A stretch of 64,000 nt of DNA from NCBI GenBank assembly GCA_947561395.2, contig OX387184.1, forward strand, positions 7,440,001 through 7,504,000, read 5' to 3'. This stretch comes from Buxus sempervirens. Lineage: Eukaryota > Streptophyta > Magnoliopsida > Buxales > Buxaceae. The notes beneath the pieces are model-generated. The model was not told the DNA's origin and ran no database searches. It worked only from the letters and a program-made list of their open reading frames with translations. Each line of letters begins with the position of its first letter. Within the stretch, counting starts at the first letter, position 1. Positions 1-13,850 of this stretch are shown here, piece by piece. The position numbers and the translations under genes are program-made.

Positions 1-75
1 AGAATAGTCTTTTGAGAATACTTTAACGTAATAAACCCAGACGATTGACCCTAAATTTGTTGTGTACATGGGCAG

Positions 76-219
76 GCAAACGCGACTTTTGGAACGTGTG
101 ACATCCCAAAGGTAGCTGTTTCTCCTACACCTACACCTGGGGCTGGGGCTGGGGCTGGGGCTGGGGATGTAACTCGTGGCTCTGAGAATGGGAGCTTGGA
201 TTGCAGACCAGTTCAACAG
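76..219 (+). CDS. Possible internal exon of an unidentified gene
   Basis: An AG acceptor at 74-75 and a GT donor at 220-221 bound exactly 48 open codons. They encode a fragment starting ANATFGTCDIPKV and containing a Gly-Ala run made by four copies of a ggggct hexamer at about 138-165. The phase-0 boundaries and the protein-like composition suggest a real exon of a plus-strand gene that begins left of the window. I do not recognise the family and could not find a convincing next exon; a downstream stretch near 430-590 has an open frame (DELFKRFWGQQRKQEEF) but no clear splice sites. It could also be a chance open stretch. Confidence 0.3.
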
Positions 220-3200
220 GTGTGGTTGTTAGGAATGGTATGGGCAACTATTTTCTTGTCATTTTGGTTATAGATTTCTCACGATGCTATGTTCTCCATA
301 ATTTTTTTAACAATACAATAATGTTTATCAGAACCTATTTGGATTTGCGATTTTTTTATATGATTGTGAATCCAAGTTCAGTTATTAACAATTGATAGAT
401 AAAAGTTGGCATATTATTTATTTAAAAAAAAAAGAAGGAGCCTCAGTTCATTCAGGTCGTTGTTTTGGTTGGTAAGTCGGATGAGTTGTTTAAGAGATTT
501 TGGGGACAGCAACGAAAACAGGAGGAATTCCGTCATCATTCATATACTGTTGCCAGTTGTTTCTGCTCACTTGTCGATTTGTATTGGATCTGAAGTGAAT
601 GGATTAATTAAACCAAAATTTATAGGTTGACCATAACATAAGGTGTGAAGACTTTTGGCTACCACATGGCATTTTCTTTGCAAATTTTGGCCATAGACAA
701 AAATTCATCGATAATCACTGCCCCTAGTCAGAGAAATACACTTACTCTGCTATCAATCTCAAACCTGTGGAAAAGCCTATTGGCTCTGGCTGAGATGAAC
801 AGATGAAGCAAATATGTGCAGATTTCACAGTGATTCTTCTTGGATATAACGTTACAATCCTAAATATTAAGTGTTTAACCAATTAAGTCTCCATCAGTCA
901 TGGGGCTTTTGGAACAACGGTTGAGCACACAATGGTATCAGTACACACCACATCTCGAGTTTAAGCCACAAAAAATGTATAAGCTGGCTTAAAATGCATT
1001 GGTATAAAATATGAATATGGTGCTAAGTCATTAAATACTGATAAGGGAGTTGAGCTACCAAGACCTACAGTATTGGATTAAAATTTTCACAAACGCAAAA
1101 TTTTTCCCTCTCAATCTGCTACTGTTGAAAACTCTTTTAGAAGAAAAATCAAAGTCAGGCAATTATGATACACATATATCAATGAAGATCATGCAAAAGT
1201 ACTGGTCGTTGGGTAAGTGGACCATTGGGATAACCATGCTATTATTTCATATTTAACCAAGCGAACGAAACTTGCTTACATTTCTAGAGACTAAGCTCCG
1301 GTTGGCCCAATAAGCTAATTGGGCCACATGAATGCAAAGTCTATTAATTGTAACCACAAAGTCTATAAATCCTGTGGATGCAAAGCTAGCTACGCCGCAC
1401 AGACGAGAATGGATTCTATATGTAGCTTTCTATCACCAGCACTGGCCACTGGTAGCCTATTGATATTTGATACCACGGCTGGTCATGGAATTCACACTGT
1501 TTCAAGATCAAGAATCAAAATTCCAATTTAGGTTTATCTGCTGTTCTACTTGGATATGGATTTTCTACATGTCCAACACTATCATCCATAGCCATATCCA
1601 CATGCATCTCAAGGGCAATGGCCCTCATTAATTCATCAGCATCAAACAGAAGCTTAAACACAAGGTGACCCATCACCATGCATCCCATATGCACTACACT
1701 GACCCACCAGACCAGACAATTTGTTTAAACACTGCAATCCTCTGTAGTTCTGTTATCAAACACCATCTCAAAGTACGGTTGCTGTATGTACGAAATCTAG
1801 TCTCCTTTAACCCACCAGATGGTTTGGATTTCATAAGATCCACAAAGTGCAAAAACTATGCAAACCGAAGTTCAGTGATAATCCTACTGTAAACAGGAAT
1901 AGCAGATCTACTGCTTTGTAGGAAACATAGTACCCCACGTAAAGAGTCTAATGGCCTCCTGGATAAAGTGGATGTTCCCCTCATACCGAAGCATCACATG
2001 ACAATTGGGGTTGCAGCTTTGAGCATGTGGGATGTTTGTAAATCGACATTGACAGCACCCAATGTCATTCCAAAAATAGTACCTTCTCTTATTGCAAAAG
2101 GTCATACCATCTAGCAAATCTGGAGAATGATACAGAGAAACGGACAATGAGATGGTTAGTAACCCACAATCACTTGAATACATGTTTTTTTTGTTCTTGG
2201 GAGTTTAGGTTAGGTTATGATAATCTACACAAGAATATTCCATGCATAAATCATCAATGATTAGGATTTTATCATACATTATCAGTGTCACTGTCTCTCA
2301 CCAAAGTAATGAAGCTATTGGAAGGTTCACATTAACAGATATGCTTTTGCCATTTCTGAAATACCATCATTCTTCTGAAAGCTTGTTAACATCCCTAGCT
2401 AATGAGAACTCCAGACATTCTCTCATTTTTGGAAAGCTTAGGGGAACTGTGTATGGATACGAAGAATAACCTTGACCTTCTACTTCAGGCTTTCTGAGTC
2501 AAAATCTAACTAACAACAACAATGGTTCACACAAGCAATAATAACTCAGAAAGGGTCCACAACACTAATGCTCATCAAAACTAATCACAACCAATTCATT
2601 AAACCAGCTATATACCAAGGTCACTCTCACACACAAGTCAAAAATGAAATAAACACAAAATTCAAAACCACCAAAAGGGGATTGCTTGATGTGGGCCTCC
2701 TCTAGAACAATAGTATACATAGCCACAGAGCAAATGAGAACAAGCTTCCTCCTGACTTCGTAATGAGACCAAAACGAAGAAAACAAACAAGTGAGGATCC
2801 AAAGATTCCAAAACTTTTTTATATACCCAGCTGTCAAAGCTTCTAATGTCATTATAAGCCCACCCAGAAAGCTTAAACGACGACATGTGAATGAAGGGAC
2901 CCATGTCCTTGAGTCCAATACCAATTAATTGTTTCAAAGATCCAGTTTTACAATTTTGATCAAAGCTATTGATATGTTGAAACATTTAGTTCTCAATATG
3001 CTTCTTTTTGGTTGAACATGTCAGAATAGATGTTAGTTCAATGTCCTTTAATGTAAATCATAGGCAAGCATTCTGTTCATATCTTATCAAGCCCACCAGC
3101 CGAACTGTCAACATTATCCTATCTTGATTACTTCCAATGCCCTTGTTCAACAAATGGACATTCATATACAATAGTACATTGTTAATTGAGTAGTTTAGCC

Positions 3201-4131
3201 ATTAAATGTGATTAATCCTATTAACAATTTAATCTGTTAAGGAGTTATTAGTTTGATTCATATTTTGTCAAAAACTGTAATTCTAAGGGCAAAAAAAAAG
3301 TTTATATACTCTTTTACCCATGACAGGCTCTAAGAAGAACAAAAATTTAAAAATAACGAGACCAGGAAACATAATTTTGTTTGTTTATTTTTTCCCCCAT
3401 TTTGAGTTGGAATGACATCAACACTTCCAATGGAATGAATATATAAAGTGTCCATGGATCAAGATAGAGAAGTTTATTCATAACCATGGCTGTATCATCT
3501 TGTTAGTTTGAACATACAACTCCATTAAACATGGCCATTTTTTGTGATAACTAATAAACAGATTGATTGAAAGATAAAGGCAAAGATAAATTTATAACAT
3601 GGTTAGTTTTTTCACTTATTTTTCTGTCCCCTTTTTCCTGCTGTCCCTTTGAATATTGTTTTTCACTTACTTCACTTACATACAGAAGGCTGTAATGATG
3701 ATTAGGTTGAAGAAAGTGTGACTCTCATGAATCATGAGTTGCTAAAGTCGGCAGAGAACAAGAAAAAAAAACACTAAGGACCACCCAACATGGAAGCAAA
3801 CTAAATATAAGTGACGATTTTGCTGTAATAACTAATATACAAGTGTATTACCAAAAAAAAAAAACTAATGTACAAGTGTGATTATTGTGTTATAATTATA
3901 AAATACGCATCATGTTTCAAAGACTAAAGAAAAGATGAGAACTGAGAAATCTGAATTAAATCATCATTAATGATATAAGAGTTCTTGCATAAGAAGCTAC
4001 AAATACAAAACATACAGATTAACATCAATTTGACCAATGTATATGTATAAATTAAATGAAATTTTCATATTCCAGCTGTGGATGCAGAGAATCAGGCAGA
4101 ATGCGGTATGCTGATTCACCTTCGTGGATGT
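220..4131. other. Left-edge region without a supported gene
   Basis: Only short open frames are present, with no recognisable domain. The DNA is AT-rich with scattered poly-A and poly-T runs. If the exon at 76-219 is real, this would hold the rest of that gene or its 3' flank. The right part (from about 4131 leftwards) is the 3' flank of the minus-strand kinase gene. Confidence 0.5.
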
Positions 4132-6910
4132 CTACTCCTCTTCATGTCCTGGCTTTGTCAACCTTGCCCTGGTGGTTTGGGTGCTGCTATCGTACCCACT
4201 ACTATCACCTGATTCTATCACTCCCTTTTCAACCGACCTATCCTTTAGACCATCCCGATTTATGCGTCCCGCGTCCCGCATGGCTCTCCGATCCTGAAAC
4301 ATGTTGCACAAACCTTCCTGGATTAACAAAACGAAGAAGAGCTGCGGAAGAACCACATATCAGCAGAAATATTTATCCTATTGATATTTCTTTAAGTTTC
4401 TACATTAAAGATTGAGCATTAGAGGTTAAACTTTTTGTCTTGTAAGCAATGGTTATACTTCCAAGTTCTATAATGTAGAAGAACCAAATAGGAGAAGAAA
4501 AGATATATCATAGTAATGTTTCTTTAAGTTTCAAGGTTAGAAATGGAGCATTAAAGGTTAAAATTTTGTCTTGTAGGATATGATTATGCTTCCAAGTTCT
4601 ATAATCATGCAAACAGGGTTTCTTAAATGAGTAAGGGAAATGGGTGAAGATAGTTGCAAATTCATGGATAAAAAGAAATCTGAAGAGGAAGGAAATAGGT
4701 ATTGCAGATGTAATTTTATCCTTAACAGGGTACATAAATATTACCGACAGGCAAGAAATTCAATGATAAAGTATGCCAACATACATCTCGAAATGGGAAA
4801 TCATCAACTTCAAGCATATGTATCACATGCCCCATCTTTGGCCTCTTATGCATATCTGGGTCGACGCATCGTAAAGCAACTAAAAGTGCTCTCTTCAATG
4901 CTCTTGAAGATGGCTTCTCAGGCAGCTTAGGATCCAAAACTCCCTCTGTATTCCGGTTTGAGACCGTCATCTTTAGCCAATCAACCAGATTCACCTGAAA
5001 AATATTTGCCTCCCAATTATAGATGGAAAAGACCAACAGAAACAAGGACAATAGAAGAAAAAGGGAATATTGAAGAGATTATGGATTTAGGTTTATGATA
5101 TCAACAGCAAGTAGTCAAATAATTTCAACACAAACCTCTCCTGGAGGCCTGCTATAATCAACTGGATTCCTTCCAGATATTATCTCCATAATAAGGATGC
5201 CAAAACTGTATACATCACTTCTTTCATTTAACATGCCAGTGCTAGCGTATTCTGGAGCTACATAGCTATCACACATAGAAGAGATGCTGATCAATTATTC
5301 TTCAAGATAATAGTAATAGTAAAGGAAGAGATCAAGGGCAGGTGTGAGAGAGATTCAACCAACCCAAATGTTCCCATCACACGGGTTGTAACATAGCTCC
5401 TCTCCGAGCCCAATAACTTTGCGAGACCAAAGTCAGATACCTTGCAATGCCACTGCTTATCGAGCAAAATGTTGCTTGATTTAATATCACGGTGAACGAC
5501 CTTTGGTTCCAGTCCCTCATGAAGGTAAGTCAACCTACACTCTTAGTTTCAGTTAGAACTAAATCCACAACAATCAAAATAAGAGAACCTTGAATAGTGA
5601 GATTAACATGCTTGGGTTTATACCCTTTTGCTGTTCCAAGGATAATGTTCATACGAATCTCCCACGTAAGAGGACTGTAAGGTCCTACATCTCCATGAAG
5701 CCATTGTTCTAAGTTTCCATTGTCAACGTACTCATAAACAAGCATCCTACAAAGGACAAAAAGCAAATAAATCAGTGCATCTACATAAGGAACTGTGACT
5801 GCGGACCATCTAAAAAAGCCTAGCTTGCCATAAGACCTATTGGAAATAGGAATCATTGGGTATCTTGTTAAGAACATCGTACCTGTGAGCGCCTTCAGCA
5901 CAGTACCCAAGCAACCTCACTAAATTCTTATGACGAACTCGTCCAATGGCTTCAACTTCAACCTTAAACTCCTTTTCAGCTTGTCCCCTAGAGAAAAACA
6001 AGTAATGCCACTAATTAACTCGCGCGATAACAAAATCCAACTTTAGAGGAACCCAAATTTCTGGTTAAATAGCCATTCATTTGGTTATTTTGTACAATAG
6101 TATCAATTAGTGCAACACCATTTTCATATTTTTATGTCCGAACTCGGTTGGAAGAGAAAAAAAGGGATAAAAAATGTAAAAAAAGAAAGAATTCGCATGA
6201 CATGTCAAAAATAAAATTCAAAAAAGGAAGCACCTGTTATTGAGCAAGTTCTTAACAGCAACCACGGAATTGTCCTCCAAAACACCACGGTAAACAATAC
6301 CATACCCACCTTCTCCAATCACATTCTCGTAAGCGAATCCGTTCGTGGAAACCTCAAGCTCTCTGAGTGTATACCAATGCCCCCAACCCAGATGCGAAAC
6401 CTCAGGAGCCGCTATCGGCATCTGATCACCGGAGCGAGCTTCTCCACTCCCATGCGACGATGATCCACCACGTTCAGGGTAAGAAATCCTGTGATCCTTC
6501 CCGATTTCAATGTGGATTCTATGACGCCCGGTCGGGCTCTCTTCTTCGGGAGGTGGAAGAAGCGGAGCTTGCCGCTCAGTTAGACCAAATGCTTGCGATT
6601 CGGGTAATGGATGCGATGGAATTTGGGGCTGATGATGCTTTGAATCTTGGTGATGATGAATTGGGTCTCGATCATGGTCGATTCTGACTTCCTGGATTTC
6701 TTTGGAGACATTTGGGATTGTATGTTTCTGAAAGGACTTGGGTTTGGACGTATTTTTGCGTCTTGAGGTGAACCAAAGGGATATAAGAAAGAGCAGAATA
6801 ACAAAAGCAGCTCCAACGCAGATACCCACAACAACCCACAATCGCAGACCAAAAATTGATGTTCTCTTAGAGAGCTGATCGTTCAAAAATGCAGCTTTGT
6901 ACTCAGACAT
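4132..6910 (-). CDS. Receptor-like Ser/Thr protein kinase, At1g01540/At4g01330 type
   Basis: Seven exons join in frame: 6910-6234, 5987-5883, 5746-5624, 5534-5364, 5265-5136, 4994-4785 and 4293-4132 (1578 nt, 525 aa). All introns start GT and end AG. The N-terminus ([15 protein letters not shown]) is followed by one membrane segment at about residues 22-47, with basic SRRKN after it and a His- and Pro-rich linker. The motif [14 protein letters not shown] precedes the kinase domain. Visible kinase elements are the glycine loop [11 protein letters not shown], the lysine in VAVKNLL (about 220), HRDIKSSN (HRD 316-318), DFG (336-338) and APEYA. The arginine in HRD makes it an RD-type kinase, so activity is expected. 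The C-terminal tail comes from the last exon and begins DRRAMRD. The family is known as plasma-membrane kinases without a large ectodomain; the ligand and substrate are not known from sequence. Slightly longer than Arabidopsis At1g01540 because of the linker. No lesion seen. Confidence 0.95.
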
Positions 6911-9904
6911 TGAGACTTCCTCTTACTCTACTACTTCTTCTTGTGTCTTAGTGAAATACAGACGTAGATGCAAAGATAAAAGAGTTGCTGAACATAATAC
7001 CAGACTGAGACGGCACTGTGGGGTAAGAGAAAGTGAGAAGGAAAACAGGGGAAAGTATGATTGACGGGATTCGGAGGAGGAATAGATTTGGAGAGGTGAA
7101 AAGGAAGTGCGATAGAGAGCGAAGAAGAAAATAGCAGCTGTCATGATGGGACTTCCCTGGAATAAGAGGATCCCACTAGTTTTGTTGTTAAATGTGTCTG
7201 CATCTGTTTTTAACTCTCTACTGGCCACTGAGAATTTGAGTTCTTTCCCTTTGATTTGAATTTATGATTGAGGTTGTTTTGTTTAGATATGGACCCGTCA
7301 CCAGTGCTTCCTTTTTCTTTATATGGGCGACTTGTTTAGTTGATTGTTGTAAATGTATTTTATAATGAATGTGTTTATTCCTTGTCTGTATTGATAGAAC
7401 TATAAAAGAAACAAAACTTGCTTTGATAAGTAAATTACCTCACGAAAACAAAATGGTGATGCAAGCATTATTCTGTCACATTAATATTGGTTGTATGTAG
7501 TGGTCAACTTGCAATAGTTTAAGATTTTAAGCCTGGAAAGAGCTTTTCCAAAATATGGTTTCTTTATCAATGAGTGTATAAGATGCTTTCTTCTGGACAG
7601 TGTAGTACTGTGTAATTATTAAAGTATTGCTAGTCATAATCCGTAATCTCCTTTTTTAAATGAGACTCATAATCATCAATGGCTGTTTTTGTTTGCTAAA
7701 CCCAAATGGGAGATTATTTATTGCCATTTCTCTTTCTCACATGCATACAAATTAGGGTTTTCAGCTGAAATCGACTCCATGGAAGCATTTAAAATGATCC
7801 TCATCTCCCACCCAACAGCATTGTTACCAACCAATGTATCTATATGGAGAGGAAAGGGCTTAAGTTTTCAATAGATTCAAGCTGTCGGATTTTATGAATT
7901 TTCGCCGACACAATTTCTTTCAATAAAAGGAAAAAAGGGTTAGAAAGATGGCTGTTATGTGGTATGGACAGGGAACTATTAGCAATTATGACCGTAGTCG
8001 TTGCTGGACGATCTACCGGAGATTATTGGATTATTATAACATTTCTTTACAGTAAAAGGTTGAAGGGCACCACCCAATCAGATGTGGGTCTGGTCATGGA
8101 TAAGTAAGATTCAAGACTTTTAATCTTCGAGATTTTTCAGCAAAACGACTCTGTTCAATGTTCACGTCGATAGCACAAAGTTTTTTATCATCATAACAGG
8201 TGAGGATCCAGAACCTTTTTCACATTAGTCATACCCATCAGTGTTCTTATCCCCATCCAACCAAAAAAAAGAATTTTTTTCTTATCCAGTTAGGGAACTC
8301 TTATCCCCATCCAACCAAAAAAAGAATTTTTTTTTCTTATCCGGTTAGGGAACTCTTACCCCCACCCAATAAAAAAAAAATTTTTTTTTTTTGAGGGAGA
8401 GAAAAAATTCGTGTAGTGGCAAGCTTGATTGCTTTCATGGTTGGTCCCGCATTTCGCACACAATTTGATACATCTTTGGTTTATAACCAAACGATGGAAT
8501 CCTCTTACGTTGGATGCTCTATTAGTTACAATTACACGTTAAGTTGAGCCTAGTAAGGATGTTGAATTTCAATGGAGACGACAATTGGTTGGCAACAGTA
8601 GTGGCATGATGGTGATGGCAGTAATGGTGTGATGATGGTTGTAGTTGGGTTTGTGCTTTCGTAGTGTTAGGAGTGTTGTGACGGTGGTGGTGGCAGAAAA
8701 TAAAGCCTCCCTAAGTTATTTGATTAATAAAATAAAAAATTCCAAAAAGTGTCATAAACAAAACTACAAAATGATTTTGTGTTTTTAAAAGCCAAAAAAG
8801 GCTTGATTATTTTTGGATTTTTTTTAATAAAATAATTTTAAAAAGTGTCCTTACCGACCATACTTTTTGGCTTTAAAAGGATTAAAAAGCATCTTTTTTT
8901 TTAAAAACTCTTCCAAACAGCCTCCAAGTTGATAACAAAAGAAAAAAAAACTCTAGCAAACAGCTTCTTAAATTGATAACAAAAGACAAAATAATTATAT
9001 AATTGGGAGAAATAACGGCCTCTACCTTCTAAATAATATATTTTTTTAGTCTTCTCTTTCCCCACTAATCATAAAGATTACGTAGGAGCCGTAAGAACCA
9101 ACACGATGGCTAAAGCTGCATCTTTATATCCACACTAACGGACAAATACACCCCAAAAAAGCACTAATTGACCGGTCACAGGCAAAATGATTAACTAAGA
9201 ATGGCCTCTTATAATTCTCGGATTCCAATCCTGTCTATAACATTGTCATATGACTCATATCAGCAACCAGACGCAAACTAATTGATTGTTTGCAGCCAAC
9301 TTAATTGATTGTTTCGTCACGGGTTATGATTAGGGTTAGGGTTAGGCATCACAAACCCAAGCTCCCCTCGATTTGCAATGCCATAAATTCAGGGGCTCAA
9401 ATGTCAGCTATAGATTTGGATAAGCCTACATCAACCGCAACCATTGTGCCAACCCTGAACTCATTCCAATTAGGCTGTGTTTAAAACCTTAGATTTGGAA
9501 AGAAACAAAAAGAAAATGCTAAAATTTTCTTCTCTCTTGTTTGGTTTAAGCGAAGAAAAATTAGATTCTCTCCAAAACCCACCACCCATCATCACCCCTA
9601 CCCTTCCACCACCACCATCCACCCCACCGCCCACAACTACTACCACCATCACCACGATATAGCCTTTTTAGTAATCCAAAAAGGGTCACTCACCCAAGTT
9701 GGAGCATCCATGTAGCCTTCTCCATGTGAGCGTTGCCAAGAAACGAAAACAAAACAAGACTGTTTCTAATAAATAAACATTTTTCCATCAAGTATGACAA
9801 AAGCATAAATCACGACGTTCATCAATTGAAGCCACACATTAAATTAAAAAAAATATACCGACTATTAATAAGCTCCACCAGCTTTCACCAGAATCATGAC
9901 TTCC
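6911..9904. other. Intergenic region: kinase promoter and NAPRT-relic 3' flank
   Basis: 6911-7230 should hold the 5' UTR and core promoter of the minus-strand kinase; no clear TATA box was picked. The rest is AT-rich with poly-A and poly-T runs, a short tandem repeat at 8247-8392, and low-complexity GGT/GGTGAT-rich stretches near 8590-8690. No gene was found. Confidence 0.5.
8247..8392. repeat. Tandem repeat, about 54-bp unit, 2.6 copies
   Basis: The unit starts ttatccccatccaacc, passes through an A-run and a T-run, and ends gttagggaactc. Two nearly identical copies follow each other, then a third copy that diverges in its A/T-run. Length differences between copies lie in the homopolymer runs, as expected from slippage. 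Confidence 0.85.
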
Positions 9905-11919
9905 TCAATGCAGCTCCCCGACGGGTGCCTCATTCAGCCATAGGAAATGAAGTCATACAACTTAGCACTCACACTGACCTGCTCAGCAAAAACGTCAAGA
10001 TCATTACCACACTTTTAAATGGCAAGACTAAATACAATTGTTTGGGCTAATGGGAAAGGAAAAGCAAGCAAAATATAGATTCACAAAACCTTGTAAGGTG
10101 TTGGGTTCAAACGCCTCATGTGATCAGATCTCATTTGATCCAGCTGTTGAATGCATCGATCCCTGATCTCCTTTAGGGGTGGTAAAGCTTCTCTTGGTTT
10201 CTCTTAAATAGAGAAAAAGCCAGATTTCAGTATTGTCAGAAGGATTGATTTGCACCAACAGTTTTCTCAGAAGATGACTAAGTTCTGTAGCTATTTATAA
10301 ATCATTCAATCAGATGGAACCAACGTATTTTATCAGCGCTTATAAAATTTTGAACCAGAAACCTCCTCTTTTGAACTTCTGTTTTCTAAACAGAAACCAG
10401 AACTGTTCCAATAATAAAATTCTTTTGGATGAAGATCACACAACCTTAGACCCCCAAAGGACTGCCATTCAGCCGTACCAAGGTACTGTTCCACTTTGAT
10501 GCCAGTTAAACATTTCATACAGAAAATTAATATAACACAACAAAAATGTGCAAATATGCACATGCAGATATATTATCATGAGTAATACACCTGTAATGCA
10601 TAGGTAATGCTGCATATGCATAACACTATTTAGTGACACGTGGCATGTGTTCAGATTGATTAAAAAAAACCCACAATGGTCCAAAATTTGAATCACGAAT
10701 GACAAACAACCCAGCGGGTTTGGATTCCTTTCTTTTTGTTTTCCTCCTTTTTTTCCCCACCTCAATCAGGTATCAGAAAATGCCTGACTGGTGATAAAAT
10801 GGCTGATTCCAACAGTGCTTCTACAGGGTTTGTGATGCCTAACACATGAGAAAATAATCAAGTTTAAACATCTGAATCACCATTAATGCCAAACTTTTCA
10901 TGTGCATTTATTTGATGTTACCATCATCAGTCTTTGCCAACAGAACAAACATATATCAGCATCATAAAAAAAACATCATGAATAGGCAATTACACTTCAT
11001 AACACGCTTTCTCTTTCTGTATGTAGCATGCATCTAAATAAACACACACATGATTTGTTAACAATAGTTACCAACAGTTAATTTCACATGTTTTAATGTT
11101 TTGCTTCAAACCTGAAACTCGAGGCCAGTAACACTTCAGAAGCTCCTCGACATGCTGTGGTACCACACCATATAGGCTCTCTTGGATTCATTAAAAGGAT
11201 GACGACACAGAATCCGTTTTTCCACCCGTAAAGTAAAATACAATAAGAATGCTTATCATTTATGTTCACATCTTGTCATATATCTTGCATAATACATTAT
11301 TTACCAATGAGAAAAAGTATTTAGCAATATATCCCAAAATACTACTCCTCATGGTTCGTGAAGGTTACAAATCAATGGGGTCAAAAGCCAAAACCCTTGC
11401 AAGGTTGATGGATAGAAAATTCAGAAGCACTTCTTTCTTTTGATTAAAAACAAAGTTCTATCACAAACTTTCTAGATTGACAAATTTGTAAATATTTAGG
11501 AAATCACTGAAACCTAAATCAGTTATATACTAATTTGCATTATAAATTTGATCAAATATAGTCCCACATTAAAAACGTTTTCCTATTCATATTAATTAAC
11601 TCATCCTCGGATGCGATTAAAATGCTGAAACACAAGCCAGTTCCTGCTTAAGAACAAAAATTTATCTGTAACATAAATATGAAACCTAAAAAGACTTCAA
11701 AATTGACAAAGTATGATGATACACCTCAGGAGGTGGTTCATTTTCCCCAGTCATTATGTCTACCAGGGGTATCCTTCTCTCCCCATACAATCTGTAACAC
11801 TGTTTTTTACATGGAATGGAGACCTAGACGAAGAAAATAATGAACTCTTTTGGAAAAAAAAAAAAAAAGGAAGGAATCCTATTGAAACTGATTCACAACA
11901 TAATCAAACCTTTGAAAAA

Positions 11920-12029
11920 TCTTCAGAAAGTTTTATACAAGGTTGATTATTTATCTCAACCATCTTCGGAAAGTTTTATACAAGGTTGATTATAGTTACA
12001 TGCAATGCCTGAGCATTGCATGTAACTAT
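11920..12029. repeat. Inverted plus direct repeat scar inside a NAPRT exon
   Basis: A perfect 17-bp inverted repeat (atagttacatgcaatgc at 11992-12008, its reverse complement at 12013-12029) has a 4-nt loop. Next to it a 31-bp segment is present twice in direct orientation (11920-11950 and 11963-11993, one mismatch). Read on the minus strand, the exon reaches IVTCNAQA, snaps back into an inverted copy of its own last bases, then continues with a copy of sequence that lies further downstream in the same exon. The expected codons between are lost and a stop follows. Confidence 0.85.
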
Positions 12030-13850
12030 ATTTGTTCCAATTCCAAATGCATCAATTTCATGACCTGGAAGACGGTAAAAGTCATCAACTCTTAATATGT
12101 CCAAAGGAATAGAATCTGACAAGCCTGGAAATAACAGCAGTAGAGCCACCCCTGGACGCTTTTTGTTCTTAAAATTCTATTACACATAATTTTAATCTTA
12201 ATTTCCATATAAATTACAATATAATATGATTACAGCACTATAATTATAATTAAACAAGACAAGAACATAACAACACAGGATAACTATTGGTAACCTGTAA
12301 AAAGCACACTCATGGATTCATTAATCAGAGTCCACAATGATATGATAAAGAACAAGACAGAAAAAAAAAATTAGACTCATGATCATCAAATGATTAATCA
12401 ATGCCAATTCACACCACCTGAAAATCAATACCTGGGGTTTTAGATTCAAGTTAATCACATTCAAAAGAAGGGGAAAAAACTAATTTAAATCATTAGATTA
12501 TTCCAGAATTATCTGAATCTTCCTTGACCAATGAACTTCCACACGCAGTTAAAATTATTTCCAAGGCCTCAGGACATTTTATTACATCTCCCAAGCAAGA
12601 CAAAAATAAAGTGCAGCTTAATAACTTCCTTCATTTAAAAGATCACCTGTTTGTTCAGAGCATCCAAAGTCTCCTCATTAAGGTCATAACTAGCGGTGAT
12701 AGTTGTGTTCCCAAAACCAAGCACTTCAAATTCCTTTTCAATTGCAAAAAGGAACTTCCAGGCCTCATTAGACAAATATGCTAGGTCACCAGAATCTGAC
12801 CTAATGCCTGCTGCTCTGTACCTGCACAATATATTGCCTTAACTCAGTAACGAAGAAAGTCAGTAGTAGTGAGTAATTAGCAATGACAAGATAAGTGGTA
12901 AATATTTTATATTATAGTTCTTGGATAAACATTTTAAACATATAAAAACAACTTTCAAAGCAAATTTCTTACTGTTACAAATAAAACAATGTTTAACATG
13001 AATGGCAGTGATTTTGCTATAAAAATTACTAATTTGTTATTCCATTCTTGGAAAGCAGCATAAGAAAATATAAAAGCAAACAGACTTTTAATAGAATGAT
13101 GTCTTGGAGAAATGGAGAGGTTACCAGGAAAACAACCCAAGAAAGAGAGGAACAGAGCAGCACGAATACATTAACAGTAAGAAACAATCAGAAAAGTGAA
13201 CATAGCACCCTGAAGTGAAAGTGGCTTGCAGATGCACAATCTAGAATACTTCATTCTTCACTTAACGTGTAGTGTAAATCATCAGATGGAACCAGAAGGA
13301 AATGATGAAATTTGATATCTGATTCTGCAGTGATTAAAAAAATAAAAAAACAAATGGGTACCATTTAATAATGGGTTAATTCTTAATCCTAGAATTCCTG
13401 GTGTTTCCACAAATTCCTGATCCTTTGTATATGTTTCTTCTTGACTGCTTACCATTATCTTCAAGTATATCTGGCCTCATAACTTTCATGCAAAGCTTTC
13501 TTTTAGCTTCACTGGAATGCAATAGACTTATTTAGTGTAACATGAGGATATTATCTTGCAGATCACTACTTTTATAAAGTTATCAGATGAAAATGACATA
13601 TATATAATGGCTTCTCGAGGAATACAAACTAGAGGAAGTTAACTGGAAGGTAGTGGCAAATATATGGAGCTACAGCCAAGGGAACTAGATGGACTTACCA
13701 GTGACTGGATTGGCACGTTGCATTCTAGAGTTTATGGATTCATTTTCCCAAGATAGATTCTTGATTTTGGTCCTGTTCCAGAATTGCAGAGACAATACCA
13801 GGTACCCCCTGCCTCAGAGCAATGAAGAGAGAGAGACGCAGGAAGTAAAT

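Noticed and set aside
1665..1892. Plus-strand FNPPDG motif reminiscent of adaptor mu-subunits (FIPPDG)
   Set aside because: Surrounding residues do not match the family; a single short motif is not enough.
1908..2183. Minus-strand open frame with CNPNC that resembles a SET-domain motif
   Set aside because: The rest of the frame does not follow the SET pattern and there are no supporting exons.
9325..9345. Telomere-like ttaggg repeats (about two and a half units)
   Set aside because: Too short, and the plant telomere unit is usually tttaggg; most likely chance.
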